Assembly: GCA_021014325.1 (NCBI GenBank)
Contig: CM037474.1
Span: forward strand, 8,743,130-8,807,129
Direction: 5' to 3'
DNA length: 64,000 nt
Source of the DNA: Plazaster borealis
Taxonomy: Eukaryota; Echinodermata; Asteroidea; Forcipulatida; Labidiasteridae
Part shown: in pieces, positions 23,401 through 30,953 of the stretch
How the letters are laid out: every line of letters starts with the position of its first letter
Position numbering within the stretch: position 1 is the stretch's first letter
Notes under the pieces: model-generated
The model's database searches: none
What the model was told of the DNA's origin: nothing
The model's input: the letters and a program-made list of their open reading frames with translations, nothing else
Translations under genes and position numbers: made by a program

Positions 23401-25636
23401 GATGATCAGAGCATACTGATCGAAACGTCGAGTTGAAACCAACGGTTCTTTTCAGAACCACCCCAACTCATTTAGACAGATTACATGGTGTTACCGCAAA
23501 CCTTTCCATAATCATTACATTAGTACTCAAACAAACACCATTACTATTTGCATCACTGGATGTATCCACCGACTCTTGATTCTGATGAATTTCCACACAA
23601 AAGACATTTTACTCCTTCCTCTTTTTAAACAATCAAATTTAGACAACTAACCGCTGAAATAATCTGTGACCGGATTGTCTGTGGCAGGGCTGGTCTGTGG
23701 GATACCATCGAAAAGAAATTGTTCCAAGAACCAGATTTAAATTCATATGAGTGTCTGGATTTATGCTGAGCAACTGAAACTCTAAAGACAATATTGAGCG
23801 ATCATGTTGCAGACCCAACTGTGCATGCTGTACAAAGGAAACACACAAAATGCAAAATACACAGGCATGGAATGATACATGTAATATTAATTGCAGAAAC
23901 TGTGGTGAACGTCATGAATTGATCAAAACTAAAGATATTGACAAAATAGGGAGACCACCAACATTAGGGTTAGATAAGATAGCTCAGTTGGTAGAGCACC
24001 AGCACATTAACCCGGAGGTCGCAGGTCACATTTAGGGCTAGATATAGCTTAGTTGGTAGAGCCCCGGCGGCAGGAGATTTTGTCCCCCCCATGGCAAACA
24101 GTGTACACATCTTCTGATAGCACTCTCTTTTGAAATTGAATCAACCTCCTTCAGCCCATCATGTTAATTTCTCACATGGGGGACATTGTCGTGGCCGAGC
24201 GTTATATAACTTATAGTGCACCTGAATTCAAGTTGAAGTTGTGGTGGCTGACTCATCACAAATGTGGGTTTGAATCTCGGTCCCGGCACTTGTGTCGATT
24301 GAGAACAAACTACAGAACTAGGTAGAAGATAGGGTACTGAATCTCCGGGGGACGGATTTCTCTATGTATGACACCGGCACGTTTACTCCAAAGGTATCTT
24401 ACAGTCTTATGACTTTATGTGGTTCGTTTCGCTATCGTCTCCACAGAGAGACAATAACGGAATGAACCTCATCTACTACTAGTAGGATGGGTTACCCTAT
24501 TACCGTGGGGGTTAGGACGTTTTTCGATTAGAAAAAATAAAAATAAACAATCTATGAAAAGTGTCAAGTTATTACTATTGTTGAAGTATTACTTTCCACT
24601 TTGACATAAAAAAAATACATCGTTTGTCTGATTAAATTCGTCCACGAAGTCTCTGAAAGTGTGCATGCGCCCGGAGTGATTCTGGAGGTGAGCCTCCTAT
24701 TATCGTGGTAATCTGAAATAATTTTTTTAAATGAACTTTCTCTACATTGAAGGAGCTAAATCCAAAGATAATATTGAAGTATTTACCTAATACTGGGATT
24801 ACGATGTTAAGCTTCCCACCAGATGGACAAATTTTGTCTTTTAGGCATTTTAATTACCGAGTACCGACAATTTCCTTAGTCACCCCCCTGCGCTCAATTA
24901 TGGAACAATCCGATGACGTAGATTTCAAGCGCAAAGTAGTAATCCGCGCAAGTTAAAACATAACTGCGCAAGTTCGGAAATTGCGTGCATTCGCGTGCTA
25001 CAAGTATTGTACTTGTGCAAGCATATCTGTAATTTGAGCGAGTTTTTTACTTTGTGTGTTTAACTTACATATTGAGGGCGCCCTTTGCAAATATGCTGAA
25101 TTTTTTAGCGTTTTTAGTTTCCTGTCCTTATTCGGACGCCAGATATTGGTTTACGTTTTTGAGGTGAAAACACATACTTTCGATGTCAATTTTTTTTTTA
25201 CCGTGGAACAGGATCTGGGCACTGATATTTCAATGCACAGAACAACATTTAAGGTAAAAATGTTAATGATATAATGGCACTTTTGACAGACATGGTCAGC
25301 GAGAATTCGTCCAATTTTTTTAAAATTTAAATTATTTCCGCAACAGTTCATTTTTTGTGTTTTTACCAGATTGGTAAAGGGTTCTTGGCTATCGATTCAC
25401 CATATGAAAGTCGTCTATAGATAACGTTTTGACAACGAAAAAGGTTAATTTTCTGCTACCACGGTATTAGGAGACCCACGGTAAATGAGGCTTGACTAGA
25501 TACGGCACATTAATCCGGAGGTCGCAGGTTCAAATCCCCAAAAATTATTTATTTATTTGATACACTTTTCTGTTATAACTTATATATTATAATACTTAAT
25601 TAATTAAAGTATTACCTGCTCCTGCTCGTCTGCCAT
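4231..25636 (-). CDS. LSM3: LSM3, U6 snRNA-associated Sm-like protein LSm3 (whole coding span, 4 exons)
   Basis: Joining 25636-25616, 20218-20111, 5558-5463 and 4317-4231 on the minus strand gives a 103-aa protein, almost the same length as human LSM3 (102 aa). All four exons join in phase 0 with GT/AG borders. The product has the Sm fold: the Sm1 segment runs from [19 protein letters not shown] through [19 protein letters not shown], and the Sm2 segment carries the RNA-contacting FVRGDGV motif. In known biology LSm3 is a subunit of the cytoplasmic Lsm1-7 ring (mRNA decapping and decay) and the nuclear Lsm2-8 ring, which binds the U6 snRNA 3' end. The start is the ATG at 25636, giving the short acidic N-terminus MADEQEQ. 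The gene is large for such a small protein because introns 1 and 2 (5.4 and 14.5 kb) are filled with repeats. Family identity is near certain; UTR limits are not visible. Confidence 0.96.
4940..5140. repeat. Dispersed repeat, copy 1
   Basis: This stretch in LSM3 intron 3 shares a diverged segment with 40765-40920: TGTTGGACAAACAAGGATTA here, TGTTGGACAAATGAGGATTA there, followed in both by a GATAGGCTG/GATAAGCTG block and a TTTGACATTGGAGG/TTTGGCACTGGAGG block. Class unknown. Confidence 0.5.
5305..5396 (-). other. Orphan exon-like segment inside LSM3 intron 3
   Basis: On the minus strand this 92-base segment has an acceptor-like end (acatag), an open frame of 30 codons and a good donor (CAG/gtgaaa). 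The frame reads [16 protein letters not shown] then [14 protein letters not shown], a charged, probably helical peptide that looks like real protein. It enters in phase 1. LSM3 exon 3 ends in phase 0, and joining the two would give a stop after five codons, so it is not a normal LSM3 exon. It may be an exon of another minus-strand gene, a poison exon of LSM3, or a relic. I do not recognise the family. Confidence 0.35.
5463..5558 (-). CDS. LSM3: LSM3 coding exon 3
   Basis: Thirty-two codons, [15 protein letters not shown] followed by [17 protein letters not shown]. Acceptor tttttcttttag, donor gtagaa, phase 0 at both ends. The exon carries the Sm1 aspartate and asparagine residues (D of YDQH, N of LNM) that contact the RNA base in Sm-like rings. 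Confidence 0.97.
5729..6410 (-). mobile_element. MITE family E, interrupted copy
   Basis: Ends in inverted repeats of the type ATAGACTGTGCAAGTCTCGC (here ATAGACGGTACAAGTCTCGC at the left and GCGAGACTTGCACAGTCTAT at the right). The interior matches the copies at 17782-18217 and 26109-26645, for example the CGGAGGTGAGCACAAAATTC segment. About 190 bases of AT-rich DNA (near 5780-5965) interrupt the left part. Confidence 0.7.
6541..9300. repeat. Degenerate first block of the LSM3 intron 2 higher-order repeat
   Basis: Contains many diverged copies of a roughly 100-150-base motif including TCTATAACTGAAAAG, GAAAATCGGTTGTGTAG and TCTTGAGATATGG. It also has single copies of segments found once per unit in the clearer blocks to the right: GCAAAGATTAACTAATTAAA near 7253, TGACACCTGATGACGTCACA near 7278 and GGCTAATTAAATATTCA near 9153. 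Roughly 7560-9060 is largely unique sequence with no gene seen. Confidence 0.7.
9363..11071. repeat. Higher-order repeat unit 1
   Basis: Begins at the anchor ACTAGAGATTTAGTGTTTG and ends at an (AAT)n run (11072-11128). Inside, the short motif (CTATAACTGAAAAAGTTTG, ATCGGTTGTGTAGTTCTTG) is repeated about ten times. It is followed by a unit-specific tail with GATGACGTCACAGTAAAAAA and GGCTAATTAAATATTCACAC. Open frames here are by-products of the repeats. Confidence 0.85.
11129..13062. repeat. Higher-order repeat unit 2
   Basis: Same order of segments as unit 1, starting at the same anchor and ending at an (AAT)n run (13063-13098). About 1.93 kb, so longer than unit 1 because it has more copies of the inner motif. 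The high identity of the unit-specific tails suggests recent duplication. Confidence 0.85.
13099..14361. repeat. Higher-order repeat unit 3
   Basis: Third copy with the same anchor, inner motif array and tail. It is shortened to about 1.26 kb: parts of the tail near 13920-14095 are deleted. It ends in a longer (AAT)n tract (14362-14416) that continues as imperfect AAT runs to about 14456. Confidence 0.85.
14480..17780. other. LSM3 intron 2, no gene seen
   Basis: Mostly unique AT-rich sequence. It holds a G-run (about 16506-16517), a short hairpin around 16800-16865 with TTTCTGAATTGG and its near complement, and a C-run near 17669-17681. No exon of LSM3 or of another gene was recognised. Confidence 0.5.
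17782..18217 (+). mobile_element. MITE family E, complete copy (436 bp)
   Basis: Bounded by perfect or near-perfect inverted ends: ATAGACTGTGCAAGTCTCGC at the left and TGCAAGACTTGCACAGTCTAT-type sequence at the right. Homologous copies lie at 5729-6410 and 26109-26645, with a short end fragment near 21417-21472. No coding capacity. Confidence 0.8.
18446..18827 (+). mobile_element. TTAA-flanked MITE, family A, copy 2
   Basis: Full-length copy. The ends are TTAAAGGCATTGTACACG and the inverted CGTGTACGGTGTATGCCTTTAA. The termini and the TTAA site resemble piggyBac-type non-autonomous elements. An internal AACTTCTTGCAAGAAGTT palindrome is conserved in most copies. Confidence 0.9.
18950..19690. 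repeat. Dispersed GTCATC-rich repeat, copy 1
   Basis: Contains GATGTCATCATGACGTCATC, GAAAAATCATATCTCCTGAA, AAAACCGGA and TTTTGAGGTCTGCA segments. A diverged relative with the same order lies at about 60780-61020 in the last PXK intron. Class unknown. Confidence 0.5.
20111..20218 (-). CDS. LSM3: LSM3 coding exon 2
   Basis: Thirty-six codons beginning [12 protein letters not shown] and ending LKGRLN. The exon is preceded by a pyrimidine-rich acceptor ending in aacag and followed by the donor gtaagt. It encodes the N-terminal helix and first beta strands of the Sm fold, including [16 protein letters not shown], which is almost invariant in animal LSm3. Confidence 0.96.
20288..20616. mobile_element. 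MITE family F (329 bp, ends AATAAGCCACTTCGGAGT)
   Basis: Inverted ends AATAAGCCACTTCGGAGT and ACTCCGAAGTGGCTTATT enclose GC-richer DNA with CpG sites. It lies in LSM3 intron 1, about 70 bases upstream of exon 2. A 110-aa minus-strand frame across it has no recognisable domain. Confidence 0.75.
20717..21330 (+). pseudogene. Relic of a non-LTR retrotransposon reverse transcriptase ORF
   Basis: Frames here read like decayed LINE protein: [19 protein letters not shown] is found directly after a stop, and further on comes [18 protein letters not shown] followed by VWKRAVIIP. The last resembles the start of the reverse transcriptase domain (G-D-x-P-x-x-x-L-K-E, then W-K-x-A-x-V/I-x-P). Stops and frame changes break the reading frame, and the catalytic YxDD region is absent. 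Assigned from pattern recognition; the LINE clade is not determined. Confidence 0.6.
22422..22772 (+). pseudogene. Relic with a gag-like CCHC zinc knuckle
   Basis: One frame holds [14 protein letters not shown], which fits C-x2-C-x4-H-x4-C, the zinc knuckle of retroelement Gag proteins. Further cysteines (CKLCQR) follow. No protease, reverse transcriptase or LTR was found next to it, so it looks like a short fragment of an LTR retrotransposon. A chance match is possible in such a short motif. Confidence 0.4.
22925..23515. mobile_element. Foldback with Penelope-like terminal sequences
   Basis: Inverted arms run from about 22966 and from about 23510 inwards: TTTGCGGTAACACCATGTAA pairs with TTACATGGTGTTACCGCAAA, and the segments around GAACCGTTGGTTTCA and GTGGTTCTGAAAAGAACC also pair. 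Next to the centre each arm carries a TCGAAACGTCGA-type motif preceded by a small hairpin (GATCAG/CTGATC), as in the ends of Penelope-like elements. The left arm is interrupted by a SINE-like tail (23018-23135). Confidence 0.7.
23018..23135 (+). mobile_element. SINE-like 3' tail ending in (ATT)n
   Basis: A T-rich lead-in is followed by GCGCCTTGAACACCCAGCAG, GTGTGCGCATTACAAG and an (ATT)n tail, a tail type common in invertebrate SINEs. It interrupts the left arm of the foldback. The region to its left shows a 19-base sequence duplicated in tandem. Confidence 0.55.
23975..24070 (+). mobile_element. Two tRNA-like SINE head fragments in tandem
   Basis: GATAGCTCAGTTGGTAGAGC (A-box like) is followed by CCGGAGGTCGCAGGTCAC (decayed B-box); about 65 bases on, GATATAGCTTAGTTGGTAGAG repeats the A-box. 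They cannot fold as a functional tRNA. Confidence 0.55.
24189..24560 (+). mobile_element. tRNA-derived SINE, class II tRNA-like head
   Basis: GTCGTGGCCGAGCG resembles the A-box of Leu/Ser tRNAs, and GGGTTTGAATCTCGG about 80 bases later resembles a B-box. The long spacing fits a tRNA with a long variable arm. An A-rich end lies near 24532-24550. It lies in LSM3 intron 1. Confidence 0.55.
25500..25545 (+). mobile_element. tRNA-like SINE fragment (B-box half)
   Basis: CCGGAGGTCGCAGGTTCAAATCC keeps a good B-box but no A-box lies in front. It resembles the head fragment at 23975 and lies 70 bases beyond LSM3 exon 1, inside intron 1. Confidence 0.45.
25616..25636 (-). CDS. LSM3: LSM3 coding exon 1
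   Basis: Seven codons, MADEQEQ, followed by the donor gtaat. Phase 0. The acidic, glutamine-containing start resembles other animal LSM3 proteins. Transcription should begin somewhere between here and about 25760; no TATA box was recognised. Confidence 0.88.
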
Positions 25637-25929
25637 TCCGTCAAAATTAACTTATTTTATACCGATAGCCGAGTCAGCCTCGTAAGTAACTTGTACTTGT
25701 ACTGTGTAGAGCGCAAGTCGTACCGTCGTAGTCGTATACTTTGTATCACTATCACTTCAGTCGTGTCATTATTGGCTGAAACAGCGCCCTCTTGTGGATA
25801 AACCTTCGTCTTGATGAACCTACGATCACAGAATTTGCGAGTGAGAGCGCGTGATAGCAAATCTGCGGGGGAATTCTGCATGGCTGATGCAGAGAAATAA
25901 CCGCAAGCTCAGACTTCAAATCAAGTCTA

Positions 25930-26095
25930 ACTGGCAAGTAGATACACACATGGTACTGTGTTACCGCAAACCAAATATATTGATACCTCACCATGCAATG
26001 AATGCCTCAAAACTTATATACCTGTTCATGTGTGTTGTCTTGTCATTTAGCCTTCGAGAAAGACTCTGCTAGGGTCGAAACGTCAGGCCATTAAC
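25930..26095 (+). mobile_element. Penelope-like terminal fragment
   Basis: Contains GTGTTACCGCAAACCAAATA and CACCATGCAATGAATGCCTC, which match the ends of the foldback at 28924-29507. These are followed by AGACTCTGCTAGGGTCGAAACG, the small hairpin plus CGAAACGTC motif typical of Penelope-like termini. Confidence 0.55.
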
Positions 26096-26108
26096 TATTT
26101 TTTGCATT

Positions 26109-26645
26109 GGTCTTAACTTTTCAGAAACCCTTTACGCGGATTCGTGAAGGTCACACCGGCGTAAAATTAACGCTTAGCGCAGTTTATAGAGCTAGAGGAC
26201 GCTGAAGCCTCAACAAGACTGCAATGAAAAGGCCTCGCGTTGCAAATACAGCATCTGGCAATTATCATCGCGCATCCAAAACAAGCGTTTACATAAGTTT
26301 TGTTATCGGAGGTGAGCACAAAATTCTTAATTTTTTGCAGTAACCGGAAGCATGAGGTCAAGTTTAATTGTCAGGTTTTCTTCGTTATATTGTTGAATTG
26401 ATTTTATGTTCATATTTTTTATCACTAAGTATTACATTCCCAACAACATATATAATTTTCATAGTCATAAACTACGTTAAACTAAAATAATTGACGAAAC
26501 AAAATCTCGCCCACGCAAAACTCCATATGGTTGGGACCATTGATCTTTCTATTATGATCTCTATTATGATCTCTATTATAGAGATCAATGGTTGGGACCA
26601 CGGTGGTCCCGGAAGTTCGAATGAGCGCGAGAATTGCACAGTCTA
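26109..26645 (-). mobile_element. MITE family E, third copy
   Basis: Interior matches 5965-6410 closely (ACGCGGATT, CGGAGGTGAGCACAAAATTC, CATTCCCAACAACATATATA). A short expansion of ATTATGATCTCT units at about 26550-26590 sits near its right end. The left end is missing or diverged. Confidence 0.7.
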
Positions 26646-26655
26646 ATCTTTTTTA

Positions 26656-26816
26656 GGCCCTTTTCGAAACGACCGGCTTCGGCTTTGGATTCGGCTCAGG
26701 CTCCGTTCTCTCGTCTGAATCCCTGAACGCATAGCACGCGTATAGTCAAAACAAATAAGGGGCCTAGCTAGCCTGAGCCGAATTCGAAGCCGAAGCCGGT
26801 CGTTTCGAAAAGGGCC
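26656..26816. mobile_element. Harbinger-like MITE, 161 bp, with TTA duplications
   Basis: Nearly the whole element is a hairpin: GGCCCTTTTCGAAACGACCG at the left is mirrored exactly by CGGTCGTTTCGAAAAGGGCC at the right. The GGCTTCGGCTT and CGGCTCAGGCT blocks pair too. It is flanked by TTA on both sides (26653-26655 and 26817-26819), which fits the three-base TTA/TAA target of PIF/Harbinger elements. Confidence 0.8.
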
Positions 26817-28365
26817 TTAGATCTCTGCTGACTGGATAGGACACGTCGGGCGCGTTTGTACATAGACTTGATTTCAAGTCTGAGCTTGCGGTTATTTCTC
26901 TGCATCAGCCACGCAGAATTCCCCCGCAGATTTGCTATCACGCGCTCTAACTCGCAATCTCAGACTTGACCCTCTTGTGTATACGGGATATTCATTTATT
27001 CACTACTGACATTTACATAACAACACTATGCCAGAGAGATGACCAATCAGGAGACCACAAAACTCCCGTTGGCTGCGTCCATTCCAAATAGGATGAAATC
27101 GCTTCAGCATTTTCTGTAAAATCGAGCCATTGCTTTTATTTTATAGTGCTTTGTACGTACAGTACGCTATATATAATTTATACATAAAATAACACAAGAT
27201 TTAATCTCAAAATGCTGAAAAATAAACTTGACAAACAACCTGATCCTTACTAGACGAAAAATTATGATACCTTTGATTTGAATGGTATCGTCACCGAGCA
27301 GAGACAGATTAGTTACACGTGCATCAATGTTGTATTTCCTACTATTATCCCGTGGTATAAACGGTTAAGTTTGAATGTGCATTTTATTAAGGGCCTCGGA
27401 GATTCTGACCAATCAGAGTGTTCCGTCCACTTTTGGACTAATTCGCCATAGGGTGTGTACAAACCGACGAACAATGTTCCCAAGTCTGTGATCGTAGGTT
27501 CAAGACGGAGGTTTATCCACAAGAGGGCGCTGTTTCAGCCAATAATAATGTATCGGCTATCAGGACGACTAAAAACCACGATCACAGACTTGGAACCAAG
27601 TCTAGTTTGTACACGTTCGATGATCCACGGTGCGGCACGCTGTGTAGTTAGTTGCTCACAAGTGAAAACACGCACGCGCAAGGGACTTGCTTACGCATAC
27701 GTACATGAAACCTAAAACAAAATGTCTAGGCCTATTCATGGTCAAGTTTACGTAACGTCTGATGATCACCCCCTTAAAACAGAGGAGTTTGCTGGATAAA
27801 ATACACATACGGAGAAATCTATTCCATTTAAGATATCGTATGCGATTAGAATCTTACAGTGATCAAACAGATCCGGCTAGAAGACAGAAGACTATAGTGT
27901 TAAACATAGTCAAAGTATAACGTTATGAAGATAATCAATACAGACTAAAACACTTACTTGGTGAATGGAAATTCAAAATTTCTGAACATCTGTGCGTCTG
28001 GCGTTCTGACAACCTATAACCGCTCAACAGTTCCCCATTGTTGTATTTGAATTTTTAGATTTGAATTAAAGTTCTTTCACATCTTGTTTAAAAACAGAGG
28101 AGAAATGAGTAACTTTTGATCCAAATAATTTTGATCCAGCATGGCACGAAACTTCATTTATTTGCGTTGCGTACAGAATGGTGTGACGACCCCCGCGTTT
28201 CTATTTTCAAATCGTCTTGAAAATACGCGCGCGTTGACGCACGGCGGCGCAACGTGTCCTATCCAGTCAATATAATAAAGATCAATGAGGGAAACCAACC
28301 CACCCGAGTGGCGTCGGCAACATTTTGTTCGAGTTAAAACGAAAGGTAGAATCCACATAACAACC

Positions 28366-28422
28366 ATGGCAGGAGCAGAAACTGAGTCAACCCCACAACA
28401 GTGGACCTGTAGACTTGTGTAA
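28366..28422 (+). CDS. Short ORF with a good start context, identity unknown
   Basis: ATG in the context aacaaccATGG opens an 18-codon frame, MAGAETESTPQQWTCRLV. It could be the first coding exon of an undetected gene, an upstream ORF, or chance. The possible donors in it are weak (ACA/gtggac, CTT/gtgtaa). It does not join PXK exon 1, which has its own start codon. Confidence 0.15.
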   Translation: MAGAETESTPQQWTCRLV

Positions 28423-28687
28423 TACATACTTATTGGGAATAATGACTGAATTTAAGTAACCTTGGAAACTGGTACATCAGTTGACGGGGATATTTGAGGA
28501 ACTGCCTACTTCTTCATTTCCTTGGCTCATGACAGTCCTTTCTCTATGATGAGACTATGATGAGACTATTCGATCCTATTAGCTCATTATATCTTAAGCA
28601 TGCCTCCATGTCTGAAGTGAGTTCCCCCAGCTTTCAGTTTAATTTCCTATACTTATTTAAAATAGGTTCATTTTTTATGTAGGTTAA

Positions 28688-29665
28688 TTAAAGGCACTGA
28701 ACACGTTTGGTAATTGTCAAAGACCAGTGTTCTCACTTGGTGTATCCCAACATAATGCATAAAATAACAAGCCTGTGAAAATTTGGGCTCAATATTGGTC
28801 ATCGAAGTTGCAAGAAAATGATGAAAGAAAAAACACCCTTGTTGTTACAAATTTGTGTGCTTTCAGATAGGAATACTAGGCTTCTTGCAAGAAGTCTTTT
28901 ATTATTTTAGTGAGAAATTACCTATATAGGATTTGAGGCATTGCATGGTGAGGTATCAATATATTTATTTGGTTTGCGGTAACACCATGTGTGTTATCTA
29001 CTTGCCAGGTAGAGTTTGTTCTTAGAGAACTGTCTTGCTTAATTCTACTACCGTGGAGTAGATTGTTCGGGTGTTCGGGAGACTTCTCAGTTCTGAAAAG
29101 AACTGTCCTGTTTATTAACTATTACCTGGGCGGAAGGTATAGAATTAGGCTGGGACTACTACTTTAGCTTATAGGATCGTAATTAACTGTACTACCGCGG
29201 AGTCAGTTCTTGGATTGGTCTCAACGTTTCGACTAGCTTGCTCTAGTCATCGTCCTGACGATGGTAGTACGGTAGTACAATTAATTACGATCCTATAAGC
29301 TAGTAGTAGTCCCAGCCTAATTCTAGACCTTCCACCCAGGTAATAGTTAATAAACAGGACAGTTCTTTTCAGAACTGAGAAGTCTCCCGAACACCCGAAC
29401 AATCTACTCCGCGGTAGTAGAATTAAGCAAGACAGTTCTCTAAGAACACTAACTCTACCTGGCAAGTAGATACACACATGGTGTTACCGCAAACCAAATA
29501 AATGTAATGAGAAATTACCTCTTTCTCAAAAACTACTTTAACTTCAGAGGGAGTCGTTTCTCACAATGTTTTATACTATCAACAGCTCTCCGTTGCTTGT
29601 TACCAAGTCAGTTTTTATGTTAATATATATTTTGAGTAATTACCAAACGTGTACGGTGCCTTTAA
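28688..29665 (+). mobile_element. TTAA-flanked MITE, family A, copy 3, split by an insertion
   Basis: The left part runs from TTAAAGGCACTGAACACG to the TGAGAAATTACCT site at 28923; the right part resumes at 29508 with the same 13 bases and continues to GTACGGTGCCTTTAA. Removing 584 inserted bases and one copy of the 13-base duplication restores a normal family A element. Confidence 0.9.
28924..29507. mobile_element. Penelope-like foldback inserted in a family A MITE
   Basis: Arms of about 225 bases pair with each other: GGTTTGCGGTAACACCATGT with ACATGGTGTTACCGCAAACC, and GTAGATTGTTCGGGTGTTCG with its complement near 29395. The loop (about 29205-29265) carries TCAACGTTTCGACTAGC, on the other strand a GACTAG/CTAGTC hairpin followed by CGAAACGTTGA, as in Penelope-like ends. 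It is flanked by a 13-base target duplication. Confidence 0.8.
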
Positions 29666-30034
29666 AGGTACCGTACACGTTTGGTAATTGTCAAAGACCA
29701 GTGTTCTCATTCGGTGTTATCCCAACATATGCATAAATAACGAGCCTGTCAAAATTTGGGCTCATTTGGTCATCGAAGTTGCAAGAAAATGATGAAAGAA
29801 AATACACCCTTGTTGTACAAATTTGTGTGCTTTCAGTTAGGAATAAAAACTTCTTCCAAGAAGTTTTTATTATTTTTGTGCGAAATTACCTCTTTCTCAA
29901 AAACTACGTTACTTCAGAGGGAGTCGTTACTCACAATATTTTATACTATCAACAGCTCTCTGTTGCTCGTTACCAAGTCAGTTTTTGTGCTAATATAATT
30001 TTGAGTAATTACCAAACGTGTACTGTGCCTTTAA
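29662..30034 (+). mobile_element. TTAA-flanked MITE, family A, copy 4 (full length)
   Basis: Ends TTAAAGGTACCGTACACG and CGTGTACTGTGCCTTTAA. Its left TTAA is also the right TTAA of copy 3, so the two elements abut. Confidence 0.92.
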
Positions 30035-30851
30035 GACCTACATGCATTTTGGCCTTTTAATTAACATGATTAATGTAAGCTAGTGAGTACAGTTCTACTT
30101 TGGGCCAAATTATTAGCCACCCTTCCTTTTGAATACTAATTAGCCACCCTTCCCTTTATACATTTTATAAAACCCTTTTCACAGTCCTGCCAAATTCCTC
30201 TTAGACCACACATTCCATTCTCACGGGTCCCACAAAATGACCCATCATTCAGTGACTACAATTATGATGTCCTAAGCCTGTGTTATCGAACTTTTTTCAC
30301 AGGCACAGCGAAAAAATGTGAAATGCGCACGCGCGAAGACAGATTCCGGTAGAAAACACGCCCATAAATGCTAAGTGCCCGTAAGTGCCTCATCTGTCCT
30401 GGGAAAAAAACCGCGGCTGGCGCGCGTATTATACCCAGTACAGGGAAACTCCCCCCATTTGGTCTGGTTTCTGACTCGATGACAGACACCTTATGCGGAC
30501 GACAACAACTACCAGACTGCTATGGGATGAAACATGTACATAACTAGCACACGTCGCACTCTCTTCAGTGTGTGTGTAGATAGATTTATACAATTTAAAA
30601 CTTTCAACAGGGTCGGTATTGCACTGTCCGAATTATTAAAAAGCTGAATCACTCACTTGCTAAGAGGACTCACGAGCTGTAGGTTGATGCTTTGACAAAT
30701 TCAAATTTTACTTGTACCGAAGTTTCTCCGGTTTTCAAAAGAAGTGTGCTACTGCTAGTGCTGTGACAAGTGTGAGTGACCGCCGTACTCTCCGACACTG
30801 ACGACAGTCACAGTGTGTGTCTGTGTCAGGTGTATGCTCTGATAATCAACC
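30035..30851 (+). promoter_or_regulatory. PXK upstream region and probable 5' UTR
   Basis: About 800 bases of mostly unique sequence before the PXK start codon. It is richer in G, C and CpG than the surroundings between about 30290 and 30480. This would fit a promoter, but no TATA box or initiator could be placed with confidence. Confidence 0.4.
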
Positions 30852-30953
30852 ATGGCTCTCTTCGAGAAAAGGAAGTCGTCCAAAGTTTTGCTGGACGATA
30901 CAATCACACTGCAGTGTGTCATCCAAGCTGCTCAGAACCTGGAAACACACACT
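30852..30953 (+). CDS. PXK: PXK exon 1 (coding part), residues 1-34
   Basis: Starts MALFEKRKSSKVLLDD and ends NLETHT, followed by the strong donor gtaagt; phase 0. The KVLLDDT block is conserved with human PXK and forms the first strand of the PX domain. Intron 1 is 4.55 kb and contains a Mutator-like MITE, a SINE and several other MITEs. Confidence 0.93.

Larger units (their letters stand above)
25767..27550. repeat. Large inverted repeat just upstream of LSM3
   Basis: 25767-25832 returns inverted at 27483-27550 (shared block AACAGCGCCCTCTTGTGGAT and its complement). 25840-25930 returns inverted at about 26868-26960 (shared GCAGAGAAATAACCGCAAGC). The outer left arm begins about 130 bases before the LSM3 start codon. 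Between the arms lie a Penelope-like fragment, a family E MITE and a Harbinger-like MITE. Confidence 0.75.

Noticed and set aside
23975..24010. Possible functional tRNA gene
   Set aside because: The A-box is good but the B-box is damaged and no acceptor stem pairs; it fits a SINE head better.
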